Source: Thiohalophilus sp.
GTDB taxonomy: Bacteria; Pseudomonadota; Gammaproteobacteria; UBA6429; Thiohalophilaceae
Assembly: GCF_034522235.1 (NCBI RefSeq)
Contig: NZ_JAXHLN010000003.1
Coordinates: 434,001-498,000 of the forward strand
DNA: 64,000 nt
Direction of reading: 5' to 3'
Both the position numbers and the translations under genes were made by a program. Below, one piece after another: positions 8,564 to 17,662 of this stretch. How positions within the stretch are numbered: position 1 is the first letter of the stretch; every line of letters starts with the position of its first letter. Under the pieces are notes generated by a model. The model worked only from the letters and a program-made list of their open reading frames with translations, ran no database searches and was not told the DNA's origin.

Positions 8564-10654
8564 ATGACAACGCCGACTGCTTCTGCGACTGAATTGACCC
8601 GCCTCAAAGGCATCGGTCCGAAAATGGCCGAGCGGTTTGCCCGTCTGGGGATCGATTCAGTGGAGCAGCTGCTGTTTCATCTTCCCTTGCGCTATGAAGA
8701 TCGCACCCGGGTGACCCCGCTGGGCGCTTTGCGTGCGGGCATGCACACGGTCATCGAAGGTGAGGTGCAGCTGAGTGAAATCAAGTTCGCCCGCCGCCGG
8801 ATGTTGCTGGTGCGTCTCAGCGATCGCACCGGCTTTATCACGCTGCGCTTTTTTCATTTCAACGCCCGACAACAGGAGAACCTGGCGCGAGGCAAGCGGG
8901 TGCGAGCCTATGGCGAGGTGCGTCGGGGTGGCGGCGGGCTGGAGATGGTGCATCCCGAGTTCAGTGTGATCGAGACGGATGCCGCGCCGGCCGCCGAGAC
9001 GGGGCTGACGCCGGTGTATCCGACCACCGAAGGGCTGCATCAGTTGACCCTGCGCAATGTCATGCAACAGGCTCTGGCCCTGTTGCGGGCCGATCGGCTG
9101 CCGTTGCCGGAGTTGTTGCCGGCCGGCTTACTGGCGGCCGATGCCCTGCCGGATCTCAAGCAGGCGTTGCTGTTCGTGCATCAGCCGCCGATCGAGACCG
9201 ATCTGGATGAACTGCTCGAGGCGCGTCACCCGGTGATGCAGCGGTTGATCATCGAGGATCTGCTGGCGCATGTGTTGAGTCTGCGCCAGTTACGCCAGCG
9301 CAGTCGGACCCATCAGGCCCGGGTGTTGTCCACACACGGCGAACTGGTAGAGCAGTTTCGCGCGGCGCTGCCGTTTGAGTTGACTGCTGCGCAACAACGG
9401 GTGCTGGCCGAGATCGAAACCGATATTACGCAACCGGTGCCGATGCAACGTCTGGTACAGGGGGATGTCGGTTCTGGTAAAACGGTGGTTGCGGCGCTGG
9501 CGGCACTGGCTGCTGTTAACGCGGGTTACCAGGCCGCTATCATGGCACCGACCGAAATCCTGGCCGAACAGCATTATCACAACTTCGCCGCCTGGCTGGC
9601 GCCGCTGGGTATCGAGGTGGCCTGGCTGTCGGGCAGGGCGAAACAGAGCGAACGGCGGGTGGCGGGCGAGGCACTGGCCTCGGGGCAGGCGGCCGTCGCG
9701 GTGGGGACGCACGCCCTGTTTCAGGAGGAGGTGCAGTTTTCGGATCTGGCGCTGGTGATTATCGATGAGCAGCACCGTTTCGGGGTCCATCAACGGCTGG
9801 CCCTGCGCGAGAAGGGGCGCCGGGATGATGCGCTGCCCCATCAGTTGATCATGACCGCCACGCCGATCCCGCGCACCCTGAGCATGGCGGTCTATGCCGA
9901 TCTGGACTGCTCGGTGATCGACGAGCTGCCGCCGGGGCGCCAGCCGGTGGAGACGGTGGTGCTGCCCGACGGTCGCCGGGATGAAGTGGTGGCGCGGGTC
10001 CATCGCGCCTGTCAGCAGGGCAATCAGGTCTACTGGGTCTGCACCCTGATCGAGGAGTCGGAAGCGCTGCAGTGCCAGGCCGCGGAGGAGACCGCGCAGC
10101 TGTTGCAGGCGGCCCTGCCGGATGTACGGGTCGGACTGGTGCACGGCCGGCTCAAGCCGCAGGCGAAAGAGGCGATCATGGCCCGCTTCAAGGGCGGCGA
10201 GCTGGATCTGCTGGTGGCCACGACGGTGATCGAGGTGGGGGTGGATGTGCCCAACGCCGGGTTGATGATCATCGAAAACGCCGAGCGTCTTGGCCTGGCT
10301 CAGCTGCATCAGTTACGCGGTCGGGTGGGCCGCGGCGGTCAGGCAAGCGTCTGTGTCCTGATGTATTATGGCACGCTTTCCGCCAATGCCCGCGAGCGTC
10401 TGGCGGTGATGCGACGCAGTAACGACGGCTTTGAAATCGCACGCAAGGACATGGAATTGCGCGGCCCCGGCGAAGTATTGGGGACGCGGCAGACCGGGTT
10501 GTTGCAACTGAAGATCGCCGATCTGCAACGTGACGAAGCGCTGATGCCGAAGGTCGTGAGTTTGAGTGATCAATTACTAAAGCAACACCCCGAGGCCGTT
10601 CAGCCGCTGATTCAACGCTGGGTGGGACAGGCGGTCCGTTATGGCAATGTGTGA
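8564..10654 (+). CDS. recG: ATP-dependent DNA helicase RecG
   Basis: Branched-DNA helicase that remodels stalled forks, R-loops and Holliday junctions. The 696 residues match E. coli (693). An N-terminal wedge/OB region includes LKGIGPKMAERFARLGI and the FFHFNARQ block. The helicase core carries Walker A GDVGSGKT near 302-309, the DEQH Walker B (IIDEQHRFGVHQR), motif III MTATPIPRTL, VHGRLKPQAKE and the late QLRGRVGRG. A possible -10 (TATAGT) lies 10-15 bases before the ATG, so the mRNA leader may be very short. ubiC begins 15 bases downstream. Confidence 0.97.
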   Translation: MTTPTASATELTRLKGIGPKMAERFARLGIDSVEQLLFHLPLRYEDRTRVTPLGALRAGMHTVIEGEVQLSEIKFARRRMLLVRLSDRTGFITLRFFHFNARQQENLARGKRVRAYGEVRRGGGGLEMVHPEFSVIETDAAPAAETGLTPVYPTTEGLHQLTLRNVMQQALALLRADRLPLPELLPAGLLAADALPDLKQALLFVHQPPIETDLDELLEARHPVMQRLIIEDLLAHVLSLRQLRQRSRTHQARVLSTHGELVEQFRAALPFELTAAQQRVLAEIETDITQPVPMQRLVQGDVGSGKTVVAALAALAAVNAGYQAAIMAPTEILAEQHYHNFAAWLAPLGIEVAWLSGRAKQSERRVAGEALASGQAAVAVGTHALFQEEVQFSDLALVIIDEQHRFGVHQRLALREKGRRDDALPHQLIMTATPIPRTLSMAVYADLDCSVIDELPPGRQPVETVVLPDGRRDEVVARVHRACQQGNQVYWVCTLIEESEALQCQAAEETAQLLQAALPDVRVGLVHGRLKPQAKEAIMARFKGGELDLLVATTVIEVGVDVPNAGLMIIENAERLGLAQLHQLRGRVGRGGQASVCVLMYYGTLSANARERLAVMRRSNDGFEIARKDMELRGPGEVLGTRQTGLLQLKIADLQRDEALMPKVVSLSDQLLKQHPEAVQPLIQRWVGQAVRYGNV

Positions 10655-10669
10655 TTCGCGGGCGGTGGT

Positions 10670-11227
10670 ATGAGGCGTTGTCCGCACAGCTTTTGCGAGC
10701 CGGTCTGGCGCTATCGGCAGCAGCTGCTCTCGCCTCTGCCGGCGCTCCGGGAGTGGCTGTTCGATACCGGTTCGCTGACCCGGCGTCTGCAACAGGCCTG
10801 CGACCGGGAATTTCGGGTCGAGGTGGTGGCGCAGGGCTGGCAACGGCCGCTGCTCAACGAGCGTCGCAGGCTGGCGTTGCCGACCCGGCGTCTGGCGCTG
10901 GTGCGTCAGGTCTATCTCTATTGTGGCGATTTGCCCTGTGTGTTTGCCCGCACCATTATTCCCCGGCAGACCCTGAGCGGGGCCGAACGCCATCTGGCGG
11001 TACTGGGTAATCGGCCGCTGGGCGCGCTGTTGTTCGCCGATCCGCGCATGCACCGCGAGCCGATGGAGTTTGCCCGCCTGCAGAGCGGTGAACGGTTGTT
11101 TGCCGATGCCGTACAGCGCCTGGCGAGTCCGCCGGCGACGATCTGGGGACGTCGCTCGGTCTTCTATCTGGCCGCCAAGCCCCTGCTGGTCAATGAAATA
11201 TTTTTGCCCACGATCGAAAAACTGTGA
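10670..11227 (+). CDS. ubiC: Chorismate--pyruvate lyase
   Basis: Converts chorismate to 4-hydroxybenzoate plus pyruvate, the first committed step of ubiquinone synthesis in the cytoplasm. It has 185 residues (E. coli 165). Characteristic blocks are WLFDTGSLTRRLQQAC, VYLYCGDLPCVFARTIIPRQTL (containing the substrate-binding Arg) and GNRPLGALLF. The late Glu expected in the active site falls in the NEIFLPT segment near the C-terminus. ubiA, the next enzyme in the pathway, follows after about 90 bases, supporting the call. Confidence 0.93.
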   Translation: MRRCPHSFCEPVWRYRQQLLSPLPALREWLFDTGSLTRRLQQACDREFRVEVVAQGWQRPLLNERRRLALPTRRLALVRQVYLYCGDLPCVFARTIIPRQTLSGAERHLAVLGNRPLGALLFADPRMHREPMEFARLQSGERLFADAVQRLASPPATIWGRRSVFYLAAKPLLVNEIFLPTIEKL

Positions 11228-11320
11228 ACTTCATCTTTGACAAAATCTGATATCCCTATTTCAGCCAGTATTGTTACAATTCCCCATCAAGTCCGACACA
11301 GCACCAGCGACAGAGGTTGA

Positions 11321-12208
11321 ATGAAACCGCTACTGCCGGCGATCAAACGCGAGATGATTCGCGAGCGTTTATATCAATATTATCTGCTGACGCGCCTGCA
11401 TCGCCCGATTGGCCTGTTTCTGCTGTTGTGGCCGACCCTGTGGGCGTTGTGGATCGCCGCCGAGGGCTTTCCCCGCCCGGGAGTGTTTGTGGTGTTTGTG
11501 CTCGGGGTGATCCTGATGCGCTCCGCCGGTTGTGTGATCAACGATTATGCCGATCGCCACTTCGATCCGCACGTGGCGCGGACCCGGGAACGGCCCATCG
11601 CCAGCGGCCGGGTCACGCCGCGTGAGGCGCTGGGCCTGTTCGCGACCCTCTGCCTGCTGGCGTTTTTGCTGGTGCTGACCATGAACCGGCTGACGGTTTA
11701 TCTCGCGTTTGTCGGCGTAGGGCTGGCCGCCATCTATCCGTTCATGAAGCGTTACACCCATCTGCCGCAGGTGGTGCTGGGCATGGCCTTCGGCTGGGCG
11801 ATTCCCATGGCGTTTGCCGCCCAGGCGGGGGACGTGCCGAAGGTGGCCTGGCTGCTGTTTGTGATCAATGTGGTCTGGTCGGTGGCTTACGACAGCATGT
11901 ATGCCATGGCCGATCGTGACGAAGATCTCAAGATCGGGGTCAAGTCCGCCGCTATTCTCTTTGGCGACGCGGACCGGTTCATCATCGGCCTGTTGCAGGG
12001 ACTGATGTTTCTGGGACTGGTCTTGCTGGGGCGGGAGCTGGCGCTGGGCGCACCTTATTATATGGGGCTGCTGGTGGCGCTGGGGCTGGCGGGGTATCAG
12101 CAATATCTGATCCGGGATCGGCGCCCCGCCGAGTGTTTCCGGGCCTTTCTCAATAACCACTGGCTGGGCGCCGCGGTCTTCGTCGGCCTGTTTCTGGCAT
12201 ATATATAG
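11321..12208 (+). CDS. ubiA: 4-hydroxybenzoate octaprenyltransferase
   Basis: Inner-membrane prenyltransferase joining polyprenyl diphosphate to 4-hydroxybenzoate, the second step of ubiquinone synthesis. It has 295 residues with about eight or nine hydrophobic helices. The two Asp-rich motifs that bind Mg-diphosphate are present: [19 protein letters not shown] near 75-93 and [20 protein letters not shown] near 190-209. A gagg sequence lies 6-9 bases before the ATG. It ends the ubiCA pair; 180 bases later the MSHA-type locus begins. Confidence 0.96.
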   Translation: MKPLLPAIKREMIRERLYQYYLLTRLHRPIGLFLLLWPTLWALWIAAEGFPRPGVFVVFVLGVILMRSAGCVINDYADRHFDPHVARTRERPIASGRVTPREALGLFATLCLLAFLLVLTMNRLTVYLAFVGVGLAAIYPFMKRYTHLPQVVLGMAFGWAIPMAFAAQAGDVPKVAWLLFVINVVWSVAYDSMYAMADRDEDLKIGVKSAAILFGDADRFIIGLLQGLMFLGLVLLGRELALGAPYYMGLLVALGLAGYQQYLIRDRRPAECFRAFLNNHWLGAAVFVGLFLAYI

Positions 12209-12238
12209 TGGGTAAATCGGTCGCAGGGTGGGTATTCG

Positions 12239-12272
12239 CTGTAGTTTCGTCTACAATATCTATAAACTACAG
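12239..12272. promoter_or_regulatory. Operator-like inverted repeat upstream of the msh genes
   Basis: CTGTAGTTT (12239-12247) and AAACTACAG (12264-12272) are perfect 9-base inverted repeats with a 16-base centre. The centre contains TACAAT (12252-12257), resembling a -10 box, though no good -35 was found. It lies in the A/T-rich gap between ubiA and the first msh gene, a plausible site for control of the pilus operon. No binding protein can be named. Confidence 0.35.
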
Positions 12273-12384
12273 TAAGTTAGATTGAATAATTAGAGTTTAA
12301 TATTAAAAATTATCGCTAACAGGCCGATTCATTGAGGAGTCGGATTCGCCGGCAAGAGGCCAGGTTCTGAAAAGGGGGTGTTCT

Positions 12385-13365
12385 CTGTTCGGGTGGTTGA
12401 AAAAATCCAGCACAGCGCCGGGTCTGGCCGGGGTGCATCTTACTGATCGCGGCGTCGCCGTGGCGGCGGTCCGTTATCAGGCAGAGCAGCCGGTGCTGAG
12501 TTATTGCGAATTCGCGCCGGCCGGTAACGCCGAGCGCCCGCAGGTGCTGGCGCGGTTACTGGCGCAGGCGCCCCTGGCGGGGATGCGGGTCAGCACCCTG
12601 TTGAATGCCGGCGAGTTTGATCTGCAGCTGATCGAGGCGCCGGACGTGACGCCCGATGAGTTGCGCGCGGCGGTGCGCTGGCGCATCAAGGATCGGCTCG
12701 ATTTCCCGCTGGATGAGGCGGTGCTGGATGTGTTCACCGTCCCCGGCCAGCAGGAACGAGGCCGTTCGCCCATGGTGTATGTGGTGGCGGCGCGCCAGGC
12801 GCAGGTGAAGCGCTACATCGATGCGCTGGAGAGCGCCGGGGCGGATCTCTGCTGTGTGGACATTCCCGAACTGGCGCAACGCAATCTGGCGATCCGACTG
12901 GCCGAGGATGCCCGCGGGGTGGCGATGTTGTCGCTGGGCCCGGACGCCGCGCTGCTGACCCTGACCTGTGGCGGAGTGTTGTATCTGGCCCGGGAAATCG
13001 ATGTGGGGTATCGCGTGCTGGAGAGCGCCGCGCCGGCGCAGGAGGGCAAGGCAGGCGGCCTGCAGCTGGCGGAGAGCCTGTCACCGGATCAGCGGCGGGC
13101 GCTGGAAACCCTCGTTCTCGAGGTCCAGCGTTCGCTGGATTATTTTGAGAGCCATTTCGGCCTGGCACCGATCGGTCATCTGGTGATCGCACCGACCCCG
13201 ATACCGATCCCCGCCATGCTGAACTACATGGGTGAAAACCTCGGCGCGGCGGTCAGGCAGCTGGAGTTGGCCGATATTCTGGATATCGAGCAGACCACGG
13301 ATCGGACCCTGCAGGCCGAGAGTCTGCTCGCCATCGGTGTGGCATTGCGGGGGCTCGAGGCATGA
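12385..13365 (+). CDS. mshI: MSHA biogenesis protein MshI (PilM-like actin-fold ATPase)
   Basis: Cytoplasmic actin-like component of the type IV pilus inner-membrane platform, equivalent to PilM; it binds the N-terminal tail of the PilN-like protein. Visible are DEAVLDVFTVPG, VVAARQAQVKRYIDALESAGADLCCVDI and RSLDYFESHFG, all typical of MshI/PilM. The start is unusual. Homologues begin with an LFGWLKK-like stretch, and here that frame opens with CTG at 12385, 6 bases after aaaggggg. The nearest ordinary start, TTG 12397, would remove four residues of that block. I prefer CTG 12385 (326 residues). First of seven tightly packed msh genes. Confidence 0.85.
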   Translation: MFGWLKKSSTAPGLAGVHLTDRGVAVAAVRYQAEQPVLSYCEFAPAGNAERPQVLARLLAQAPLAGMRVSTLLNAGEFDLQLIEAPDVTPDELRAAVRWRIKDRLDFPLDEAVLDVFTVPGQQERGRSPMVYVVAARQAQVKRYIDALESAGADLCCVDIPELAQRNLAIRLAEDARGVAMLSLGPDAALLTLTCGGVLYLAREIDVGYRVLESAAPAQEGKAGGLQLAESLSPDQRRALETLVLEVQRSLDYFESHFGLAPIGHLVIAPTPIPIPAMLNYMGENLGAAVRQLELADILDIEQTTDRTLQAESLLAIGVALRGLEA

Positions 13366-13979
13366 GCGTGCATCAGCAGATCAACCTCTATCAGGAGGTA
13401 TTCCGTGAACAGACCATCCCGGTATCGGCCCGTCAGGTCAGTCTGCTCCTGCTGGTGTTGATCGGGGTGCTGGGTCTGGTCTCTGCAGGACTGTACTGGC
13501 AACAGCAGGGTCTGCAGGAGCAGCTTGTGGCGCGCGAGCAGCAAAAGGCCGGGCTGGACGCCAGGCTGGCGGCATTGCGGCAGCAGTTTGAAACCCGTCA
13601 GGGTGATCCGTCGTTGCAACGGGCGGTTAATGCCCTGAACGAGGAACTGGTAACCAGGCAGCGGATTTTGCAGGCCCTGTCCGGCCAGCGTTTTGGTAAT
13701 AGCGACGGCTTTGTCGAGCAGTTGACCGGCCTGGCCCGCCAGCGTATCGAGGGCTTGTGGCTGACGGAACTGGTGATACGCCGTGGGGGGACCCGGCTGG
13801 ATATGCAGGGTCGCAGCCTGAAGCCCGAATATGTACCGAATTATTTGCAGAATCTTGCCGCCGAATCGATCTTTGCCGGTACCGAATTTGAGAATCTGGC
13901 CATTCATCGAAATGCGGATCATCCCGGACAGCTGGATTTTCAGCTGCAGAGTAAAACCCGCCGGGGTGAGGGCGAATGA
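13362..13979 (+). CDS. PilN-like MSHA biogenesis protein (second MshI-type gene)
   Basis: Bitopic inner-membrane protein of 205 residues, equivalent to PilN. The short cytoplasmic tail has the PilM-binding signature (INLYQEVFR at 7-15), followed by one transmembrane helix near 27-47 (LLLLVLIGVLGLVSAGLYW), a coiled coil to about 100 and a small periplasmic domain. It overlaps mshI by 4 bases (ATGA) and the next gene also by 4 bases, indicating translational coupling. The INLY motif supports direct contact with the upstream MshI. Confidence 0.85.
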   Translation: MSVHQQINLYQEVFREQTIPVSARQVSLLLLVLIGVLGLVSAGLYWQQQGLQEQLVAREQQKAGLDARLAALRQQFETRQGDPSLQRAVNALNEELVTRQRILQALSGQRFGNSDGFVEQLTGLARQRIEGLWLTELVIRRGGTRLDMQGRSLKPEYVPNYLQNLAAESIFAGTEFENLAIHRNADHPGQLDFQLQSKTRRGEGE

Positions 13980-14638
13980 CACAGCAACTGCAACAGTGGG
14001 CCAAACGGTTCAATGCCCTGAGCCAGCGCGAGCGGATCATTCTGGCGATTGCCGCGGTGGTGGTCATTGGCCTCCTCTGGATGGAATTTATTTATCTGGC
14101 CCAGGTCGAGGCCACCAAGGCGTTCAGGAGCCGGATTCAGACCACCGATTCGCAGATTACGGCGCTGAATCAGCAGATGGTCACTTTCAGCAAAGAGGTT
14201 GAACGGGATCCCGATCGCACCAATCTGCAGCGCCGGGAAAAACTGCGCGAGCAACTGGCGCAGGTGGACGAACAGCTGCAGGAAAAAATGGGCGGACTGA
14301 TCAGCCCGGCCCAGATGGCGCGGGCCCTGGAGGCGGTATTGACCCAAAAAACCGATCTCAAGCTGATCGGCGTGCGGAATCTGCCCATCCAGCCGTTGCT
14401 GGAGCTACCGGCCAACGAGGACGGTCAACGTCCCGGGTCGGGTGTCTATCGTCATGCCATGCAGATCGAATTCAGGGGCAGTTACCTCAGTACCCTGGAC
14501 TATCTCAAGGCGTTGCAGGAGTTGGAATGGGATTTTTACTGGGACAGTCTGCAATTGCAGGTGGAGTCTTACCCGGTTTCGAAAGTTACCATTACCGTGC
14601 ATACGCTGAGTCTGAAAGAGGGCTGGATCGGTGTTTAA
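13976..14638 (+). CDS. mshJ: MSHA biogenesis protein MshJ (PilO-like)
   Basis: Inner-membrane protein of 220 residues. It has a short N-terminal tail, one transmembrane helix near 22-42 (ILAIAAVVVIGLLWMEFIYL), a coiled coil to about 110 and a periplasmic ferredoxin-like domain ending with the FYWDSLQLQV and YPVSKVTITVHTLS blocks typical of MshJ/PilO. It pairs with the PilN-like protein to form the alignment subcomplex linking the platform to the secretin. It overlaps the gene before by 4 bases and the gene after by 8. Confidence 0.87.
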   Translation: MTQQLQQWAKRFNALSQRERIILAIAAVVVIGLLWMEFIYLAQVEATKAFRSRIQTTDSQITALNQQMVTFSKEVERDPDRTNLQRREKLREQLAQVDEQLQEKMGGLISPAQMARALEAVLTQKTDLKLIGVRNLPIQPLLELPANEDGQRPGSGVYRHAMQIEFRGSYLSTLDYLKALQELEWDFYWDSLQLQVESYPVSKVTITVHTLSLKEGWIGV

Positions 14639-14960
14639 CAAGGCGGGTCGAATCGTGTTGTTGGGGATCCTTGTGGGGATGATGGTTCCCGCCGCCGCGC
14701 AGCTCGATGATCCGACCCGCCCGCCGGGTCATCGTCTGCCAGGGAGCAAGCAGTCCGGGCCGAGCTGGTATGTGAATACGATCAAGATCAGCGAGCATGA
14801 ACGGATCGCCATCGTCAACGGTCGACGTGTCCGGGTGGGCGACACTGTCGGTGGCGCGAGAGTAGTGGATATCCAGCCGAGCTATGTGCGTTTGCGTTAT
14901 CAACAGGAAGAGGTCGCCATCCGTCTGGTACCGGGGACGATCCGTAAACAGTTTCGCTAA
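14631..14960 (+). CDS. mshK: MSHA biogenesis protein MshK (PilP-like)
   Basis: A 109-residue exported protein with a hydrophobic N-terminal signal (IVLLGILVGMMVPAAAQ) followed by DDPTRPPG, typical of MshK, then a small beta domain (IVNGRRVRVGDTVGGARVVDIQPS). It is the periplasmic link between the PilN/PilO-like subcomplex and the secretin. The GTG start at 14631 overlaps the mshJ stop by 8 bases. Short length and signal fit the family; the assignment rests on these motifs and operon position. Confidence 0.83.
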   Translation: MFNKAGRIVLLGILVGMMVPAAAQLDDPTRPPGHRLPGSKQSGPSWYVNTIKISEHERIAIVNGRRVRVGDTVGGARVVDIQPSYVRLRYQQEEVAIRLVPGTIRKQFR

Positions 14961-14972
14961 AACAGGGCAACC

Positions 14973-16715
14973 GTGTTGAGTCGAGCCATGATAAAAGAAT
15001 TGAAAATCATTATTCTGACCGGGCTGGTCATAAGCCTGTCCGCCTGCGCGGGCAATCAACAGCGCCCGCCGGCCACACTCGAATCCATCGATGCGGCCCT
15101 CGACGAGGCAGGTGCCGCTTCGGATGACCAACGAGAGGAGACGCCGCCAAGTATCAGCGACGCCCTGATGCCGGAGTTTAATCTGGCGTTGCCGGACAGC
15201 ACCGGGATCGATACCGAGCCGCGTTTTGATATCAAGGTGAACCGGGCGAATGTACGCCGCTTCTTTATGGAGCTGGTGGAAGGAACACCGCACAATATGG
15301 TGATGCATCCCGAGGTGGAGGGTCGCATTACCCTGGATCTGAAAAACGTGACCGTCGCGGAAGTGATGGAAGTGGTGCGCGATGTTTACGGCTACGATTA
15401 TGAGCAGACTCGCAGCGGCTTCAAGGTCTTCCCCAATACCCTGACCTCTCGCATCTTTACACTCGACTATCTGGATATTAAACGCAAAGGGGTTTCCAAC
15501 CTGCGAGTCAGTTCCGGCCAGGTGACCGAGCAGGTCCCCGCCAGCGGGGTGGGCCGAAGCGGCGGGCTGTCCGGTTCCGGCGACATCAATCAGCCGGGTG
15601 GCCAGCGCAACAGCCTCTCCGGCAGTTCCATCAATACCGAATCCGAGTCCGACTTCTGGAAGGACATGGAGGCGGCGCTCAAGACGATCGTCGGTAATAA
15701 AGAGGGCCGCAGTGTGGTGGTCAATCCCCAGTCGGGTATCGTGGTGGTTAATGCCATGCCCACGGAACTGCGTGCGGTGGAACGTTTTATCAACTCCACC
15801 CAGAATGTGATTCAACGCCAGGTGATTCTGGAAGCCAAGATCATCGAAGTGGAGCTTAACGACAGTTTTCAGACCGGTATCAACTGGTCGGCCCTGCATG
15901 ATACCGCCAGTAACAGTTATCTGATTAACCAGACCGGTGGCGGCAGTATCTTTGGCGGCTCGAATGTCGCGGGCACCTCCGGTAATTCCGGTAATCTCAA
16001 TCCCGATGCGCTCAACCAGATCGATGGCTCCTCCGCCTCGGCCTTCGGCGGGGTCTTCTCCATGGCCCTGAATATTGGTAATGATTTTGCCGCATTTATC
16101 GAACTGCTCAAGACCCAGGGTGATGTGCAGGTGCTCTCCAGTCCCAAGGTGTCGACGATTAATAATCAAAAAGCGGTGATCAAGGTCGGTGAAGACGAGT
16201 TCTTTATTACCGATGTGGCTTCCAATACAGACATCACGACCGGCACGTCGACCACCAGCAGCAACGTGGAACTGACGCCGTTCTTTAGCGGTGTGGCACT
16301 GGATGTGATTCCTCAGATCAGTGATGACGGTAATATTATTTTGCATATTCATCCGTCGGTCAGCACGGTGAAGGAAAAAACCAAGAATATCAGTGTCTCC
16401 TCGGCCACCACCTTCAGTGTGCCGCTGGCGATCAGCACCATTCGTGAGTCGGATAGCATTATTCGTGCGCGCAGCGGCCAGGTGGTGGTGATCGGGGGCT
16501 TGATGCAGGACTCGGTAAGCGATGAGGATGCCTCGATTCCCGTGCTGGGTGATTTGCCCCTGATCGGGGGCCTGTTTCGCCATACCCGTGAGGTGACCCG
16601 CAAGAGCGAGCTGGTGATTCTGCTTAAACCTGTGCTGGTGGAAGGGGATCAAACCTGGTCGGATGCGGTCCGCTCCTCGCAGGATCGGATCAACAAAATG
16701 CGTAACCGACGTTAA
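14973..16715 (+). CDS. mshL: MSHA-type pilus secretin MshL
   Basis: Outer-membrane secretin through which the pilus is extruded. The N-terminus is a lipoprotein signal (hydrophobic stretch then LSACAG). N-domains follow (DIKVNRANVRRFFMELVEG; VVVNPQSGIVVVNAMPTE). The C-terminal secretin domain carries VQVLSSPKVSTINNQKAVIKVG and VVVIGGLMQDSVSDEDASIP followed by LPLIGGLFR, the family signature. A Ser/Gly-rich insert lies near 185-215. GTG 14973 has a good ribosome-binding site (aggg, 5 bases); ATG 14988 is the alternative and gives a shorter signal. Lies between mshK and the ATPase gene mshM. Confidence 0.93.
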   Translation: MLSRAMIKELKIIILTGLVISLSACAGNQQRPPATLESIDAALDEAGAASDDQREETPPSISDALMPEFNLALPDSTGIDTEPRFDIKVNRANVRRFFMELVEGTPHNMVMHPEVEGRITLDLKNVTVAEVMEVVRDVYGYDYEQTRSGFKVFPNTLTSRIFTLDYLDIKRKGVSNLRVSSGQVTEQVPASGVGRSGGLSGSGDINQPGGQRNSLSGSSINTESESDFWKDMEAALKTIVGNKEGRSVVVNPQSGIVVVNAMPTELRAVERFINSTQNVIQRQVILEAKIIEVELNDSFQTGINWSALHDTASNSYLINQTGGGSIFGGSNVAGTSGNSGNLNPDALNQIDGSSASAFGGVFSMALNIGNDFAAFIELLKTQGDVQVLSSPKVSTINNQKAVIKVGEDEFFITDVASNTDITTGTSTTSSNVELTPFFSGVALDVIPQISDDGNIILHIHPSVSTVKEKTKNISVSSATTFSVPLAISTIRESDSIIRARSGQVVVIGGLMQDSVSDEDASIPVLGDLPLIGGLFRHTREVTRKSELVILLKPVLVEGDQTWSDAVRSSQDRINKMRNRR

Positions 16716-16738
16716 GCCGATCCGATGAGCACGATAGC

Positions 16739-17662
16739 ATGATGTATCTGCAACACTTTGGCCTACGCGAAGCACCTTTTTCGCTCACACCGGATACGTC
16801 GTATTTTTTCGCCTATGGCCATTACGCCGACGCATTGAACACCCTGCTGGTGGCGCTGCGCAGCGGTGAGGGGTTTATCAAGGTGGTCGGTGAAGTTGGC
16901 ACCGGCAAAACCCTGTTGTGCCGCAAGTTGCTCAACACCATGGACAAGGATTTTGTCACTGCCTACATTCCCAATCCGATGGTAACACCCTCCGGTCTGC
17001 TGGCCGGCCTGGCATCGGAACTGGGTATTACCCTGTCCAACCGGCCTTATGGCCTGTACCAGTTGCAGAAGATGATCACCGATCGCCTGATCGAGCTGAC
17101 CGGCGAAGGCAGGAAAGTGGTGTTGTGTCTTGACGAGGCCCAGGCCATGCCGACCGATACCCTGGAGACCCTGCGCCTGTTGACCAACCTGGAGACGGAA
17201 AAATACAAGCTGCTGCAGGTGGTGTTGTTCGGTCAGCCGGAACTGGATGAACGATTGAATACCCGACAGGTGCGCCAGCTCAAGCAACGCATCACCTTTT
17301 CCTACCGGATCGAGCCGATTGATCGCGATGGTCTGGATTCGTATGTCTCGCACCGACTGGTTGTTGCCGGCTATCAGGGTGGGGCCCTGTTTGAACATCG
17401 GGCGATGCGAACATTGTATAAATGTAGTCGGGGGATTCCGCGCCTGATTAATATCCTCTCCCACAAGGCGATGATGGCCGCTTACGGGCGCGGTGACACG
17501 ACCGTGGGGCAGCGACACATGCGCATGGCGGTGAAGGATACCGAGGATACCCAGTTGTCAAGCCCGCCACGCCGCTGGCCCTGGTGGCTGGCGGCCGGCG
17601 CTATGGCGGCGGCCATGCTGTTTTACTGGCAGGGTGACAAGATGCCGGGGGTCAGTTTATGA
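16739..17662 (+). CDS. mshM: MSHA biogenesis ATPase MshM (ExeA-like)
   Basis: AAA-type ATPase of the ExeA/MshM family, 307 residues, thought to help place or assemble the secretin across the cell wall. The N-terminus YLQHFGLREAPFSLTPDTSYFF is diagnostic. Walker A is GEVGTGKTLLCRK near 50-62 and Walker B VVLCLDEAQAMP near 124-135. The arginine block RGIPRLINILSHKAM follows near 240. A single transmembrane helix lies near 282-300 (WWLAAGAMAAAMLFYW), with almost nothing after it; no peptidoglycan-binding domain is present. Its stop overlaps the mshN start (ATGA). Confidence 0.92.
   Translation: MMYLQHFGLREAPFSLTPDTSYFFAYGHYADALNTLLVALRSGEGFIKVVGEVGTGKTLLCRKLLNTMDKDFVTAYIPNPMVTPSGLLAGLASELGITLSNRPYGLYQLQKMITDRLIELTGEGRKVVLCLDEAQAMPTDTLETLRLLTNLETEKYKLLQVVLFGQPELDERLNTRQVRQLKQRITFSYRIEPIDRDGLDSYVSHRLVVAGYQGGALFEHRAMRTLYKCSRGIPRLINILSHKAMMAAYGRGDTTVGQRHMRMAVKDTEDTQLSSPPRRWPWWLAAGAMAAAMLFYWQGDKMPGVSL

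Noticed and set aside
14592-16775. 727-residue open frame antisense to mshL
   Set aside because: The secretin gene is certain; the opposite frame has the low-complexity His/Gly composition of a shadow.
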